Below the pieces are notes generated by a model. It was given only the letters and a program-made list of their open reading frames with translations, did no database searches and was not told the DNA's origin. A program made the position numbers and the translations under genes. A DNA stretch of 52,474 bases from CAJGBR01 sp045637425 (GTDB lineage Bacteria; Bacteroidota; Bacteroidia; Bacteroidales; Rikenellaceae), in NCBI GenBank assembly GCA_045637425.1, contig JAZTZL010000013.1, forward strand, positions 1 to 52,474, given 5' to 3'. Shown in pieces: positions 40,934-51,154 of the stretch; position 1 is the first letter of the stretch; each line of letters begins with the position of its first letter.

Positions 40934-42289
40934 ATGACTCAAAATATTAAACCTGAATTTATCGCACAAGTGGGTGCTGGAAAGAAACTCTACATCGAAA
41001 CCTATGGTTGCCAGATGAATCGAGGCGACTCGGAGGTTGTTGTTTCGATTCTTTCAGAGTATGGATACATCTACACAGAGGAGATTGCCGAGGCAGATGT
41101 TATATTGGTTAATACCTGCTCGGTAAGAGATAATGCCGAGCAACGCATCTGGGGACGATTGAACGAATTTAAGGTCTACAAGAAACGCAAACGTGCGTTG
41201 CTTGTGGGCGTAATAGGCTGTATGGCAGAGCGTCTGAAAGATGAACTGATTGAACGCGAACCGATTGTAGATGTCGTAGTAGGACCAGATGCTTACAGAG
41301 ATTTGCCGCGATTGCTGTGTGATGCTGCATCGGGAACGCGCGGGGTGAATGTATTACTGTCAAGAGAAGAAACATATGCCGAGATTGCTCCGGTCAGACT
41401 CGATAAAAATGGAGTTTCGGCATTTGTGTCTATTATGCGAGGTTGCGATAATATGTGTTCATATTGTGTTGTGCCGTTCACTCGAGGTAGAGAACGCAGC
41501 CGCGACCCACAAACAATTATGGCAGAGGTTCGCGACCTGTTTGAAAGAGGCTATCGCGAAGTTACGTTACTGGGTCAGAATGTCAATTCGTACAAGTTCG
41601 GTGAAGTCGGATTCCCTGAATTGATGGCAATGGTAGCAGAAGTGAGTCCGTTATTGCGAGTGCGTTTTGCTACGTCACACCCGAAGGATTTGAGTGACAG
41701 ACTCATCGAATGTATCGCATCACACCCGAACATCTGTCGTGCAATACACCTGCCGGCTCAGTCGGGCAGCACTCGAATGCTCGAACTGATGAATAGAAAA
41801 TATAGTCGTGAATGGTATTTGGACAGAATTGCAGCTATTCGTAGAGCTATGCCGGATTGTGCAATTACTACGGATTTAATCTCGGGCTTCTGCACCGAAA
41901 CCGAAGAGGATCATCAGGCTACGCTTTCGCTTATGCGTGAAGTCGGATATGCTTCGGCCTATATGTTCAAATATTCAGAACGCCCACAAGCCTATGCTGC
42001 TCGCAAAATGGTAGATGATGTTCCCGAACAGGAGAAGATTCGCCGTTTGAATGAGATTATCGAGTTGCAGAATAAACTTTCTCTCGAAAATAATCGACAA
42101 GATGTGGGCAAGGTGTTCGAAGTGTTGATTGAGGGCGAATCGAAACGAGATAAAGACGATTTGTGTGGTCGCACTTCTCAAAATAAAATGGCAGTATTCC
42201 CGGGTAAAGGTTACAAGGCAGGGGATTATGTAAAGGTTTATGTTGATGATTGCAGCGCGGCTACGCTCATCGCACATATCGTAGAGTAG
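40934..42289 (+). CDS. miaB: tRNA-2-methylthio-N6-dimethylallyladenosine synthase
   Basis: 451 residues. Radical SAM methylthiotransferase: UPF0004 domain (YIETYGCQMNRGDSEVV, with cysteines in YGCQMN, NTCSVRDNAEQR and GCMAER), radical SAM motif CDNMCSYCVVPFTRGRERSR, and C-terminal TRAM domain (FEVLIEGESKRDKDDLCGRTSQNK). It adds the methylthio group to i6A37 in tRNAs that read U-starting codons. 8 nt before mutS. Confidence 0.95.
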   Translation: MTQNIKPEFIAQVGAGKKLYIETYGCQMNRGDSEVVVSILSEYGYIYTEEIAEADVILVNTCSVRDNAEQRIWGRLNEFKVYKKRKRALLVGVIGCMAERLKDELIEREPIVDVVVGPDAYRDLPRLLCDAASGTRGVNVLLSREETYAEIAPVRLDKNGVSAFVSIMRGCDNMCSYCVVPFTRGRERSRDPQTIMAEVRDLFERGYREVTLLGQNVNSYKFGEVGFPELMAMVAEVSPLLRVRFATSHPKDLSDRLIECIASHPNICRAIHLPAQSGSTRMLELMNRKYSREWYLDRIAAIRRAMPDCAITTDLISGFCTETEEDHQATLSLMREVGYASAYMFKYSERPQAYAARKMVDDVPEQEKIRRLNEIIELQNKLSLENNRQDVGKVFEVLIEGESKRDKDDLCGRTSQNKMAVFPGKGYKAGDYVKVYVDDCSAATLIAHIVE

Positions 42290-42297
42290 CAGACAAA

Positions 42298-44916
42298 ATG
42301 GCTAAAATCGAAAAGAAATATGCCGAGACGCCGCTGATGAAGCAGTATTATGATGTCAAGGCTAAGCACCCCGACGCGATACTGCTGTTCCGAGTAGGCG
42401 ACTTTTATGAAACATTCGGAGATGATGCAATAAAGGCGAGCAAGATTTTGGGCATTACGCTCACAAAGCGTGCTAACGGCTCGGCATCGTCTGTCGAGTT
42501 AGCTGGCTTTCCTCATCACGCGTTGGATACATATCTGCCCAAGTTGGTGCGTGCCGGTCAGCGTGTGGCAATCTGCGACCAACTCGAAGACCCAAAACTG
42601 ACAAAAGGTATCGTCAAGAGGGGCATTACCGAATTGGTGACTCCGGGCGTTATACTGAGCGATACAAATCTCGATAATCGCGAAAATAACTTTTTGGCAT
42701 CGGTCTGCTTCGGGCAGCGAGATTGCGGAGCCGCTTTTCTCGATATGTCCACGGGTGAATTCTTCGCAGCATACGGCAAGGTCGATTACATCGACCGCCT
42801 GCTCTCCAATATGAATCCCAAAGAGGTGATATATCCTCGTGGGAAAGAGAATTGTTATGTCGAGTCGTTCGGAAATAAATACTACTCATATAAGTTGGAG
42901 GATTGGATTTTCTCGGCTGAACGCGGCGCAGAAAAGTTGATGTTGCAGTTTGATGTCCATTCACTGAAGGGATATGGCATTGAGTCTTCACCTGAAGCCA
43001 TTGCTGCAGCTGGAGCAATACTCTATTATCTCGATTTCACTGAACACAAACTTACCGGACACATTACTTCTATTTCGCGAATCGACCAAGATAAATATGT
43101 ATGGCTGGATAAATTCACAGTCCGAAATCTTGAACTGTTCAATTCCAACTCCGTAGATGGCAAGTCATTCGCACAGGTCATCGACCGTACGGTTACTCCG
43201 ATGGGAGCCAGAATGTTAAAACGATTCATTGCTCTGCCTCTGAGGAACGTTGATGATATCAATGAGCGACTCGATATGGTCGAAAAGTTGATTGGTGATA
43301 ATAACCTGCGTCAGCAACTTACTGAACTTACAGCCCAAATCGGAGATATGGAGCGAATCATCTCAAAAGTGGCTACGAGCAGAGTGTTGCCACGTGAGGT
43401 GGTGCAGTTGAAAACGGCACTCGATTCGGTTGATGAAATATCCGAAGTATTGAGGGTCTGTGGTCATAAACGATTGCAGGAGTTGTGCGAACAACTGAAT
43501 CCCTGTGTGGAAATCAGAGAACGCATTGCACGCGAAATATATCCCGACCCATCAAACCAAATTCAAAAAGGCGGAGTAATCGCAGACGGTGTGAGCGAAG
43601 AACTTGACGAACTGCGAAAAATCGCGATGAACGGCAAGGCTGTATTGGCTGATATTCAGGAACGTGAGAGTCAGCGCACGGGGATCCCGTCGCTCAAGAT
43701 AAGTTATAATAATGTTTTTGGTTATTATATCGAAGTGCGCAATACGCATAAAGACAAAGTGCCACAGGAGTGGATTCGCAAACAGACACTTGTCAGTGCA
43801 GAACGATATGTTACTCAAGAACTTAAAGAGTATGAGGCGAAGATTCTCGGAGCCGAAGATCGAATTATCTCAATAGAGTCGCAAATTTATGAAGCACTGC
43901 TTGCCGAACTGACTCGTCACGTAGCATTGATGCAACAAAATGCGTCGAATATTGCAAAACTCGATTGTATGATGTCATTCGCAAAAACTGCGTATGAGTT
44001 TAGATATTGTCGCCCAGAAGTAAATAATGGGAAAACGCTGGATATCAAATCGGGACGCCACCCGGTAATTGAGGCGTTGCTGCCTATAGGCGAAGTCTAT
44101 ATCCCAAATGATGTTCTGCTCGACCAGACTGATCAGCAGATAGTTATCATTACGGGTCCGAATATGGCTGGTAAGTCGGCGCTACTCAGACAGACTGCAT
44201 TGATAGTGCTGATGGCTCAGATGGGTAGCTACGTTCCGGCAGCTCAGGCTTCGATTGGAGTAGTGGATAAAATCTTTACCAGAGTCGGCGCATCGGACAA
44301 TATCTCGCAAGGCGAATCTACCTTTATGGTCGAAATGCTTGAGTCTGCAAATATCCTTAATAACGTGACTGATAGGAGTTTAGTTCTGTTAGATGAGATT
44401 GGTCGCGGAACAAGTACATACGACGGCATATCGATTGCGTGGGCTATTGTCGAGTATCTGCACCAGCACGGAAAGATGAAACCCAAGACGCTGTTTGCTA
44501 CGCATTACCACGAACTTAACGAACTGGAAGAGCTGCTGCCGAGAGTCAAAAATTATAACGTATCGGTTAAGGAAGTCAATCGCAAAGTGGTATTCCTCAG
44601 AAAGTTAGTGCGAGGTGGGACAGAACACTCTTTCGGTATTCACGTTGCGCGAATGGCCGGAATGCCACGCACGGTAGTAGACCGCTCTGGTGAAATTTTG
44701 TCATTGCTCGAAAGCCGCAGAAGAAGTGCTGCTGATGGCGAACGTATTGCTCCACAGATTGCACCTAAGTCGGATATGCAGTTGAGTATCTTTCAGTTAG
44801 ATGACCCTGTATTGAGCCAGATTCGAGATAGAATCAAAGATTTGGATATCAATTCGCTCACACCCCTCGAAGCGCTGAACGAGTTGAATGAAATCAAAAA
44901 AATCACTGGTTTGTAA
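42298..44916 (+). CDS. mutS: DNA mismatch repair protein MutS
   Basis: 872 residues from ATG 42298; the longer frame starts inside miaB. Mismatch-binding domain I with FRVGDFYETFGDDA (the Phe-x-Glu wedge, F..GDFYE) near residue 25-38, core, clamp, and ATPase domain with Walker A ITGPNMAGKSALLRQ near 615 and LLDEIGRGTSTYDG. C-terminal helix-turn-helix dimerisation segment present. Last gene of the PgpH-miaB-mutS unit. Confidence 0.96.
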   Translation: MAKIEKKYAETPLMKQYYDVKAKHPDAILLFRVGDFYETFGDDAIKASKILGITLTKRANGSASSVELAGFPHHALDTYLPKLVRAGQRVAICDQLEDPKLTKGIVKRGITELVTPGVILSDTNLDNRENNFLASVCFGQRDCGAAFLDMSTGEFFAAYGKVDYIDRLLSNMNPKEVIYPRGKENCYVESFGNKYYSYKLEDWIFSAERGAEKLMLQFDVHSLKGYGIESSPEAIAAAGAILYYLDFTEHKLTGHITSISRIDQDKYVWLDKFTVRNLELFNSNSVDGKSFAQVIDRTVTPMGARMLKRFIALPLRNVDDINERLDMVEKLIGDNNLRQQLTELTAQIGDMERIISKVATSRVLPREVVQLKTALDSVDEISEVLRVCGHKRLQELCEQLNPCVEIRERIAREIYPDPSNQIQKGGVIADGVSEELDELRKIAMNGKAVLADIQERESQRTGIPSLKISYNNVFGYYIEVRNTHKDKVPQEWIRKQTLVSAERYVTQELKEYEAKILGAEDRIISIESQIYEALLAELTRHVALMQQNASNIAKLDCMMSFAKTAYEFRYCRPEVNNGKTLDIKSGRHPVIEALLPIGEVYIPNDVLLDQTDQQIVIITGPNMAGKSALLRQTALIVLMAQMGSYVPAAQASIGVVDKIFTRVGASDNISQGESTFMVEMLESANILNNVTDRSLVLLDEIGRGTSTYDGISIAWAIVEYLHQHGKMKPKTLFATHYHELNELEELLPRVKNYNVSVKEVNRKVVFLRKLVRGGTEHSFGIHVARMAGMPRTVVDRSGEILSLLESRRRSAADGERIAPQIAPKSDMQLSIFQLDDPVLSQIRDRIKDLDINSLTPLEALNELNEIKKITGL

Positions 44917-44970
44917 GTCATTGATAGATATAGACTTGTCTGAATGAACTGATAAAAATACTGAGAAAAT

Positions 44971-45001
44971 TTGTGCAAAAAGAAAATAATGTCTATCTTT
45001 G
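44971..45001 (+). promoter_or_regulatory. promoter of rplU-rpmA
   Basis: TTG (44971-44973), 20 nt, TATCTTTG (44994-45001): an ideal Bacteroidetes promoter, leaving a ~36-nt A-rich leader before ATG 45044, as expected for a strong ribosomal-protein promoter in this phylum. Confidence 0.8.
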
Positions 45002-45043
45002 CAGCCTAAATGTGAAATAAACACTTTAAAACAAAATAATTTA

Positions 45044-45355
45044 ATGTACGCAATCGTAGAAATAGCAGGTCAACAATTTAAAGTTGAAAGCGGTCGCAAA
45101 CTCTACACAAACCGTCTCAAAGGCGATGAAGGCGCCTCTTTGAGTTTCGATCGAGTACTGCTTACGGACAATGACGGTCAGGTTAAGATTGGTTCACCTG
45201 TAGTTGAAGGAGCCAAAGTGGAAGCTAAAATCGTACGTCACTTGAAAGATGACAAAGTTATCGTGTTCAAGAAGAAACGTCGTAAAGGCTACAAAGTTAA
45301 AAACGGTCACCGTCAATTCTTGACTCAGATCGAAATTACTAACATCATTGCTTAA
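45044..45355 (+). CDS. rplU: 50S ribosomal protein L21
   Basis: 103 residues from ATG 45044. Begins YAIVEIAGQQFKVESG, with the conserved KKRRKGYKVKNGHRQ basic tail that binds 23S rRNA. The longer frame starting at 44999 lies over the promoter. L27 follows after 18 nt, the usual pair. Confidence 0.97.
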   Translation: MYAIVEIAGQQFKVESGRKLYTNRLKGDEGASLSFDRVLLTDNDGQVKIGSPVVEGAKVEAKIVRHLKDDKVIVFKKKRRKGYKVKNGHRQFLTQIEITNIIA

Positions 45356-45373
45356 CGAAAAACTTGAAGTACT

Positions 45374-45634
45374 ATGGCACACAAGAAAGGGGTAGGTAGT
45401 TCTAAGAACGGCCGTGAATCGGAAAGCAAACGCTTGGGTCTGAAACTCTTTGGCGGTCAATTCGCTAAAGCAGGTAATATTATCGTTCGTCAACGTGGTA
45501 CAGTGCACAATCCGGGTGCTAACGTCGGAATGGGTAAAGACCACACTCTGTACGCTTTGGTTGACGGAACTGTATCTTTCAAGAAGAAAGCTGAAGGTAA
45601 ATCTTATGTTTCAGTAACTCCGATTGCTGAATAA
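45374..45634 (+). CDS. rpmA: 50S ribosomal protein L27
   Basis: 86 residues. N-terminal AHKKGVGSSKNGRESESKRLG reaches the peptidyl-transferase centre; GNIIVRQRGT and GKDHTLYAL follow. No N-terminal cleavable extension of the Firmicutes type. Confidence 0.97.
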   Translation: MAHKKGVGSSKNGRESESKRLGLKLFGGQFAKAGNIIVRQRGTVHNPGANVGMGKDHTLYALVDGTVSFKKKAEGKSYVSVTPIAE

Positions 45635-45658
45635 GGTTTCCGAAATTGAAAATCTACT

Positions 45659-45688
45659 AAAGGCTGTCCGCTTCGGACGGCCTTTTTT
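45659..45688 (+). terminator. intrinsic terminator after rpmA
   Basis: AAAGGCTGTCCG / CGGACGGCCTTT stem with a 3-nt CTT loop and T-run. Confidence 0.9.
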
Positions 45689-45717
45689 GTCTCAACATAT
45701 TTAACTCTATTTCACAA

Positions 45718-45748
45718 AAAGGGCTGCCCTTTGATGGAGCAGCCCTTT
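45718..45748 (-). terminator. intrinsic terminator of frr
   Basis: AAAGGGCTGC / GCAGCCCTTT perfect stem, TTTTT on the minus strand; 21 nt after the frr stop. Confidence 0.88.
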
Positions 45749-45769
45749 GATATTCTGAAGAATAATCAT

Positions 45770-46327
45770 CTATACAGTAAGAATTTCCTTTTCTTTAGCA
45801 TCGAGAACTTCGTCGATAAGTTTTGAAAATTTATCTGTACTCTTTTGCATCTTTTCTTCGCCATCTTTTACTACGTCTTCAGGCATACCGTTCTTTTGCT
45901 CCTTGCGCAGAACTTCGATTGCATCACGACGTGCATTACGCACACCAACGCGAGCCTGTTCGCCTTCAGCACGAACCTGCTTAACGAGTTGTTTACGACG
46001 CTCTTCAGTCAGTGGCGGAATAGTCAGACGAACGTGTTCGCCATTGTTCGACGGAGTCAAACCAATATTAGCGTCCAAGATTGCCTTTTCAATAACCGGA
46101 ATCATCTTCTTATCCCACGGCAAAATAGTGATAGTTCTCGCATCGGGAACAGCTACGCTAGCCACCTGATTGATCGGAGTCTGGTTGCCATAGTACGAAA
46201 CCATAACGCCATTCAACACATTAGGAGATGCCTTGCCGGCACGGATATTTGCCATTTCATCTTTGAGATGTTCGATTGATCTTGCCATTTTTTCTTCGGC
46301 AGCACTGATTATCTCTTTTACTTCCAT
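45770..46327 (-). CDS. frr: ribosome recycling factor
   Basis: 185 residues, family length. Helical domain with GKASPNVLNGVMVSYYG and PLNQ-type loop, NIGLTPSNNGEHVRLTIPPLTEERRK, and the hinge DAIEVLRKEQKNGMPEDVVK. With EF-G it splits post-termination ribosomes. Downstream partner of pyrH, as in most bacteria (20-nt gap). Confidence 0.96.
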   Translation of the reverse strand: MEVKEIISAAEEKMARSIEHLKDEMANIRAGKASPNVLNGVMVSYYGNQTPINQVASVAVPDARTITILPWDKKMIPVIEKAILDANIGLTPSNNGEHVRLTIPPLTEERRKQLVKQVRAEGEQARVGVRNARRDAIEVLRKEQKNGMPEDVVKDGEEKMQKSTDKFSKLIDEVLDAKEKEILTV

Positions 46328-46347
46328 ATTATTAAGTTTTTAGATTG

Positions 46348-47046
46348 TTATCTGACAAGTGTTCCGATGTTTTGACCATCGGCTACACGTTCGAGGTTTC
46401 CTTCTGTATCCATATCAAAAACGAGTATCGGCAGGCGATTCTCCTTGCACAGCGCGAATGCTGTGAGGTCCATAACCTTAAGTCCACGACTGATCACCTC
46501 GTCGAACGATATAGTTTCAAATTTAACCGCATTTGGATCTTTTTCTGGGTCAGCAGTGTAGACACCGTCCACTCTGGTTCCCTTCAGCAGCACTTCGGAT
46601 TCGAGTTCGACTGCACGCAGCGCAGAAGCTGTGTCAGTTGTGAAAAAAGGATTTCCTGTACCGCCGGCTACAATTACCACGGTGCCAGAGTTGAGATACT
46701 CAACAGCGCGACTCTTCGAAAAAATCTCACCAACGGGTGCCATATTTATCGAGGTCATAACCTTTGCCTGACACCCTGCGCTGACTAAGGCCGATTGTAA
46801 TCCCAAAGAGTTGATGACCGTAGCCAACATTCCCATCTGATCGCCCGTAACACGGTCTACGCCTTCACCCAAGCCGCTAAGGCCTCGGAAGATGTTTCCT
46901 CCACCGATGACGATTCCCACCTGCACACCTTTGTCCACGATGGTTTTGATTTGGCGAGCATAACTCTTCAATACTTCGGAGTTGAGCCCGTACGAGCCTC
47001 CTCCGATTGATTCCCCGCTAAGTTTCAGTAGAATACGTTTATACAT
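46348..47046 (-). CDS. pyrH: UMP kinase
   Basis: 232 residues. Amino-acid-kinase fold: YKRILLKLSGES, IVIGGGNIFRG, DQMGMLATVINSLGLQSAL and GTGNPFFTTDTASALRAVEL. Phosphorylates UMP to UDP. Followed by frr on the same transcript. Confidence 0.96.
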   Translation of the reverse strand: MYKRILLKLSGESIGGGSYGLNSEVLKSYARQIKTIVDKGVQVGIVIGGGNIFRGLSGLGEGVDRVTGDQMGMLATVINSLGLQSALVSAGCQAKVMTSINMAPVGEIFSKSRAVEYLNSGTVVIVAGGTGNPFFTTDTASALRAVELESEVLLKGTRVDGVYTADPEKDPNAVKFETISFDEVISRGLKVMDLTAFALCKENRLPILVFDMDTEGNLERVADGQNIGTLVR

Positions 47047-47068
47047 TGTGTTTTATTTTTATTCTATT

Positions 47069-47935
47069 TTATTGAGCAAGTTGAAACAATTCATCAAGTT
47101 TCGGAGTCAGAATAATCTCCGTACGACGATTCTTTTGTCTTGCCTCACGACTATTTTCGCTATCCAACGGCAGCGCATCTCCACGACCAGCTGAAACTAT
47201 GCGCTCCGGAGCAATACCCTTATTCTGCAACAATAGACGAGTCACCGTAGTAGCGCGCTTAACACTCAGGTCGAGATTATCTTTCAGGTGACCGTTCTCC
47301 TTATATGGCACATTATCCGTATGACCTTCGACCATAATGTTGATATCCGGATTCTGAGCTAGCACCACAGCCAACTCCTCAACAGCCTTTTTGCCTTGTG
47401 CGCCGATTTGGAAACTACCAGAATTGAATAATAACTTATCGTCCATAGATACATACACCATTCCGTCGCGTTGGGTTACGGTCAGTCCCTTACCCTCGAA
47501 TCCGAGCAGAGCATTGCTTACGGTACGTTTTATTTCATTAATAGCCTCCTCACGATTCTTGAGAATTGCCTCTAGCTCCTGCAAACGTGCCTGATTATCA
47601 GCAATCTCTCTCAACATCTTGTCAGCCTCTTCCGAACCTGCTCTCAGCAATCGCTCATAACGGCTCTTCATCTCATCAAAGTTACGTTGAGCCGATTCTA
47701 CATTACGTTGATGGCGGGCTCGTTCATCAGATAGATTGTTGTTAAGCGTCACGATTTTGTTGTTCAGTGCAGCAATCTCGCCATTCAGTCTGTCAATATT
47801 TTCAGCTTTAATGCTATTCTGGCTGTCGAGTCGGATAGCATCAGCCTTCAGTTCGTTGAATCTCTTCATTGATACGCACGAACTCGCAATCGCCACTGTG
47901 GCAAGCATTAGCAATACAACACCAAACTTTTTCAT
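47069..47935 (-). CDS. OmpA-family lipoprotein with coiled coil
   Basis: 288 residues. Lipoprotein signal with Cys near residue 20 (VAIASSC), long coiled coil (~25-130), then an OmpA_C peptidoglycan-binding domain (~155-275) with NINVMVEGHTDNVPY-like GHTDN, DNLDLSVKRATTV, GRGDALPLDSEN and RRTEIIL. It should tether the outer membrane to peptidoglycan. Upstream of pyrH on the same strand. Confidence 0.9.
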   Translation of the reverse strand: MKKFGVVLLMLATVAIASSCVSMKRFNELKADAIRLDSQNSIKAENIDRLNGEIAALNNKIVTLNNNLSDERARHQRNVESAQRNFDEMKSRYERLLRAGSEEADKMLREIADNQARLQELEAILKNREEAINEIKRTVSNALLGFEGKGLTVTQRDGMVYVSMDDKLLFNSGSFQIGAQGKKAVEELAVVLAQNPDINIMVEGHTDNVPYKENGHLKDNLDLSVKRATTVTRLLLQNKGIAPERIVSAGRGDALPLDSENSREARQKNRRTEIILTPKLDELFQLAQ

Positions 47936-48020
47936 AGACTACAAATGTTAATACAGCCACGAATGTACGAAAAATTTTTGATTCTGCGAAATTTTGAATC
48001 CAATATCTGGCAAAATTCGC

Positions 48021-48028
48021 TACCTTTG
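48021..48028 (+). promoter_or_regulatory. promoter box of dxs
   Basis: TACCTTTG just 14 nt before ATG 48043, leaving a very short leader; the second ATG at 48049 is an equally good start. Confidence 0.5.
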
Positions 48029-48042
48029 TAGCAAAACCATTT

Positions 48043-49941
48043 ATGACAATGTATCGCTATTTATCAAAGATAGATTCGCCTGCCGAACTTAAGGAATTGG
48101 GGCTTAACGAATTGCAATCATACTGCGACGAGTTGAGACGATTTATCATTGACGAGGTATCGAGAAATCCGGGCCATCTCGGTTCGAGTTTGGGTGTGGT
48201 AGAGCTGACAGTTGCGTTGCATTATGTTTTCAATACGCCCGAGGATAAGTTGATTTGGGACGTGGGCCATCAGGCCTATGCCCACAAGATTATTACGGGC
48301 AGACGCGACCGTTTCCACCTGAATCGTAAATTGGGAGGTCTGAGCGGATTCCCCAAACCTTCGGAGAGTCCCTATGATTCATTTTCGGCGGGACACGCAT
48401 CGAATTCGATTTCTGCAGCGCTGGGCATTGCTACGGCAGCCAAACTCAATAACGAGCAGCGACAGGTCATTGCCGTAATCGGCGACGGCGCGATGACAGG
48501 CGGACTCGCCTTTGAAGGGCTTAACAATGCGGGCATTCAGAATACTGATTTGCTAGTAATCCTCAACGATAACAATATGTCGATTGATGACGGCGTGGGA
48601 GCTCTGCACCGATATCTGCTGACCATAACAACCTCCGAGCGATACAACAAACTGAAAGCGAATGTTTGGAATGCGATGAGTTCTATGCCCGAACTCAGAC
48701 GTATGATGCAGAACATTACAAATACGACAAAACAGGGGCTACTCAAACAGAGCAATCTGTTCGAGAGCCTGAATTTCAGATATTTTGGTCCCGTAGACGG
48801 CCACGACGTAGTTCATCTGACCAAAGTGCTGTCTGATTTGAAGAGCATTAAAGGTCCTAAGTTATTGCACGTTCTGACAAAGAAAGGTAAGGGGTATGCT
48901 CCGGCAGAAAACGATCCTGGTCCGTGGCACGCTCCGGGAGTTTTCATTCCAGAGACAGGCGAACGACAAGAGTGTGCAAATACTCCTCAGCCGCCTAAAT
49001 TTCAAGATGTTTTCGGCGAGACACTGCTCGAACTGGCGCAGTTGAATCCTGCCATTGTGGGCATCACTCCCGCAATGCCGTCGGGTAGCTCGCTCTCAAT
49101 TATGATGGACAAATTGCCCGAAAGATGCTTTGATGTGGGCATTGCAGAGGGACACGCCGTTACGTTCTCGGCAGGTTTGGCTCGTGCTGGTATGATGCCC
49201 TTCTGTGCGATTTACTCGTCATTTATGCAGCGTGCTTATGATAATGTGATTCACGATGCAGCGCTGCAGAACCTTGATGTGGCATTCTGTCTTGACCGTG
49301 CAGGTCTGGTTGGCGAAGATGGAGCTACGCACCACGGAGCATACGACGTAGCATATATGCGTTGTGTGCCGAATATGACTATTGCTGCACCGATGAACGA
49401 GGTTGAATTGCGCAATATAATGTTCACGGTCCAGTTAGGTGGTTGCGGCCCCGTAGCCATAAGATATCCTCGAGGAAAGGGAGTTATGACCAATTGGAAA
49501 CAGCCATATCAGACCGTAGAAATTGGGCGTTCGCGACTATTGCGCGAAGGTAAGAATGTAGCAGTTCTCTCGTTAGGCGAAACGGGAAATTGGGCAGCAA
49601 AGGCTATCGAGCGTGCAGAACGCGAGTGCTCGGGCTTATCGGTTACGCACGTCGATTTGCGATTTGTCAAGCCATTGGATTTGAATATGTTGCATCGTAT
49701 AGGTGCCGAGCATAGATATGTGATTACGGTTGAAAATGGTGCGCGTAACGGTGGGGTAGGCTCGGCTGTTGTTGAGTTTATGAATGACAATAACTATGCA
49801 GTAAAAGTCATTAGAATGGGTATCCCTGATGAGTTTATCGAGCAGGGGACTCCCGATGAGTTGAAACGCTTGTGCGGATTCGATGAGGAATCAATCTATA
49901 TGAAAATTAAAGAGTTATATAATGCAGACCTTAATGTATAA
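48043..49941 (+). CDS. dxs: 1-deoxy-D-xylulose-5-phosphate synthase
   Basis: 632 residues (630 if it starts at 48049). Transketolase-like: DVGHQAYAHKIITGRRD, the thiamine-diphosphate motif GDGAMTGGLAFEGLNNAG...NDN (residues ~150-178), FGPVDGHD, and the C-terminal EGHAVTFSAGLARAGMMPFCAIYSSFMQRAYDN-type region with YPRGKG. Condenses pyruvate and glyceraldehyde-3-P, the first step of the MEP isoprenoid pathway. Overlaps waaA by 8 nt. Confidence 0.96.
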   Translation: MTMYRYLSKIDSPAELKELGLNELQSYCDELRRFIIDEVSRNPGHLGSSLGVVELTVALHYVFNTPEDKLIWDVGHQAYAHKIITGRRDRFHLNRKLGGLSGFPKPSESPYDSFSAGHASNSISAALGIATAAKLNNEQRQVIAVIGDGAMTGGLAFEGLNNAGIQNTDLLVILNDNNMSIDDGVGALHRYLLTITTSERYNKLKANVWNAMSSMPELRRMMQNITNTTKQGLLKQSNLFESLNFRYFGPVDGHDVVHLTKVLSDLKSIKGPKLLHVLTKKGKGYAPAENDPGPWHAPGVFIPETGERQECANTPQPPKFQDVFGETLLELAQLNPAIVGITPAMPSGSSLSIMMDKLPERCFDVGIAEGHAVTFSAGLARAGMMPFCAIYSSFMQRAYDNVIHDAALQNLDVAFCLDRAGLVGEDGATHHGAYDVAYMRCVPNMTIAAPMNEVELRNIMFTVQLGGCGPVAIRYPRGKGVMTNWKQPYQTVEIGRSRLLREGKNVAVLSLGETGNWAAKAIERAERECSGLSVTHVDLRFVKPLDLNMLHRIGAEHRYVITVENGARNGGVGSAVVEFMNDNNYAVKVIRMGIPDEFIEQGTPDELKRLCGFDEESIYMKIKELYNADLNV

Positions 49942-51154
49942 TTTTGGAGTCCACGCCTATGGTGTTGCGCTTCGTTTGGCGTCTTTGTTTAATAAGAAGG
50001 CTCGTCTGTGGGTCGAGGGTCGTCGCAATCTCTTCGGTAGAGTGAGCGATGCGCTGAAGGGTAATGAGGCTCCGATAATTTGGTTTCACGCGGCTTCGCT
50101 CGGCGAGTTCGAGCAGGGACGCCCCGTAATCGAGGCATTCAAAGAGGTGCACCCCGAGTATAAAATTCTGGTTACATTTTTTTCGCCGTCGGGCTACGAG
50201 ATACGGAAGAACTACAAGGGAGCCGATTGGATTTTCTATATGCCGCTGGATACAGCCAGAAATGCACGCCGCTTTGTAGATATTGTCCGACCTCGTAAGG
50301 CGGTGTTTATCAAGTATGAATTTTGGCTGAATCACCTAACCCGACTGCAGGAGATTGGCTGCGAATTGTATGAGATTTCGGCGATTTTCCGTCCCTCGCA
50401 GCAATTCTTCAAACCCTATGGCGAACGGTTCCGCACCGTGTTGAGGGGATTTCGACATATATTTGTGCAGAACGAGGAGTCAAAGAAACTGCTCGATGGA
50501 ATTAAACTAGACAATGTTACGGTAACGGGTGATACTCGTTTCGACCGAGTTTTGGCTACGGTAGCTCAGAATCAGAGCATTGAGTCTATCGAGAGGTTTG
50601 CTTGCGGAGCACGAGTTTTGGTTGCTGGCAGCACTTGGGCTCCAGATGAGGAATTGCTTGCACGTCTGATTGAGGAGCATCGCGACGTGAAATTCATCAT
50701 TGCTCCGCACGAAATTCATCAAGACAGAATTGATTCATTCATTTCAAAATGCAGTCGCAAATCGCTGAAATACACTGAACTGAAGGCTGATTCGGATTTA
50801 GAGTCTGCCGAGTTGCTGTTCATTGATACCATTGGCATTTTGTCGAAAGTCTATCGTTACGGCACATTTGGCTACATTGGTGGCGGATTCGGCGTGGGCA
50901 TTCACAATACACTCGAAGCGGCGGGTTTTGGATTACCGTTAGCATTCGGTCCGAAATACAAAAAATTCGCAGAAGCTTGCGACCTCATATCATTGGGTGC
51001 TGCCGAGTCAATAAATTCGTATGAAGCTCTGAATAAATGGTTTACGGCGCTAAAAGGCGATGAAACAGCGCTGAAAAAGGCATCTCAATCCGCAGCCGCT
51101 TACGTTGAAACGGGACGCGGTGCGACGGATAGAATTATGAAATGGTTAGCCTAA
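49934..51154 (+). CDS. waaA: 3-deoxy-D-manno-octulosonic acid (Kdo) transferase
   Basis: 406 residues from ATG 49934, overlapping the dxs stop (ATGTATAA); a longer start at 49922 is possible. N-terminal helix anchors it to the inner membrane; GT30 core with WFHAASLGEFEQGRPVIEAF, LVTFFSPSGYE, VFIKYEFWLNHL, and the CMP-Kdo site region GGFGVGIHNTLEAAGFGLPLAFGP. Attaches Kdo to lipid A. Its stop shares bases tail-to-tail with the converging ubiX-like gene (CTAA). Confidence 0.93.
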   Translation: MYNFGVHAYGVALRLASLFNKKARLWVEGRRNLFGRVSDALKGNEAPIIWFHAASLGEFEQGRPVIEAFKEVHPEYKILVTFFSPSGYEIRKNYKGADWIFYMPLDTARNARRFVDIVRPRKAVFIKYEFWLNHLTRLQEIGCELYEISAIFRPSQQFFKPYGERFRTVLRGFRHIFVQNEESKKLLDGIKLDNVTVTGDTRFDRVLATVAQNQSIESIERFACGARVLVAGSTWAPDEELLARLIEEHRDVKFIIAPHEIHQDRIDSFISKCSRKSLKYTELKADSDLESAELLFIDTIGILSKVYRYGTFGYIGGGFGVGIHNTLEAAGFGLPLAFGPKYKKFAEACDLISLGAAESINSYEALNKWFTALKGDETALKKASQSAAAYVETGRGATDRIMKWLA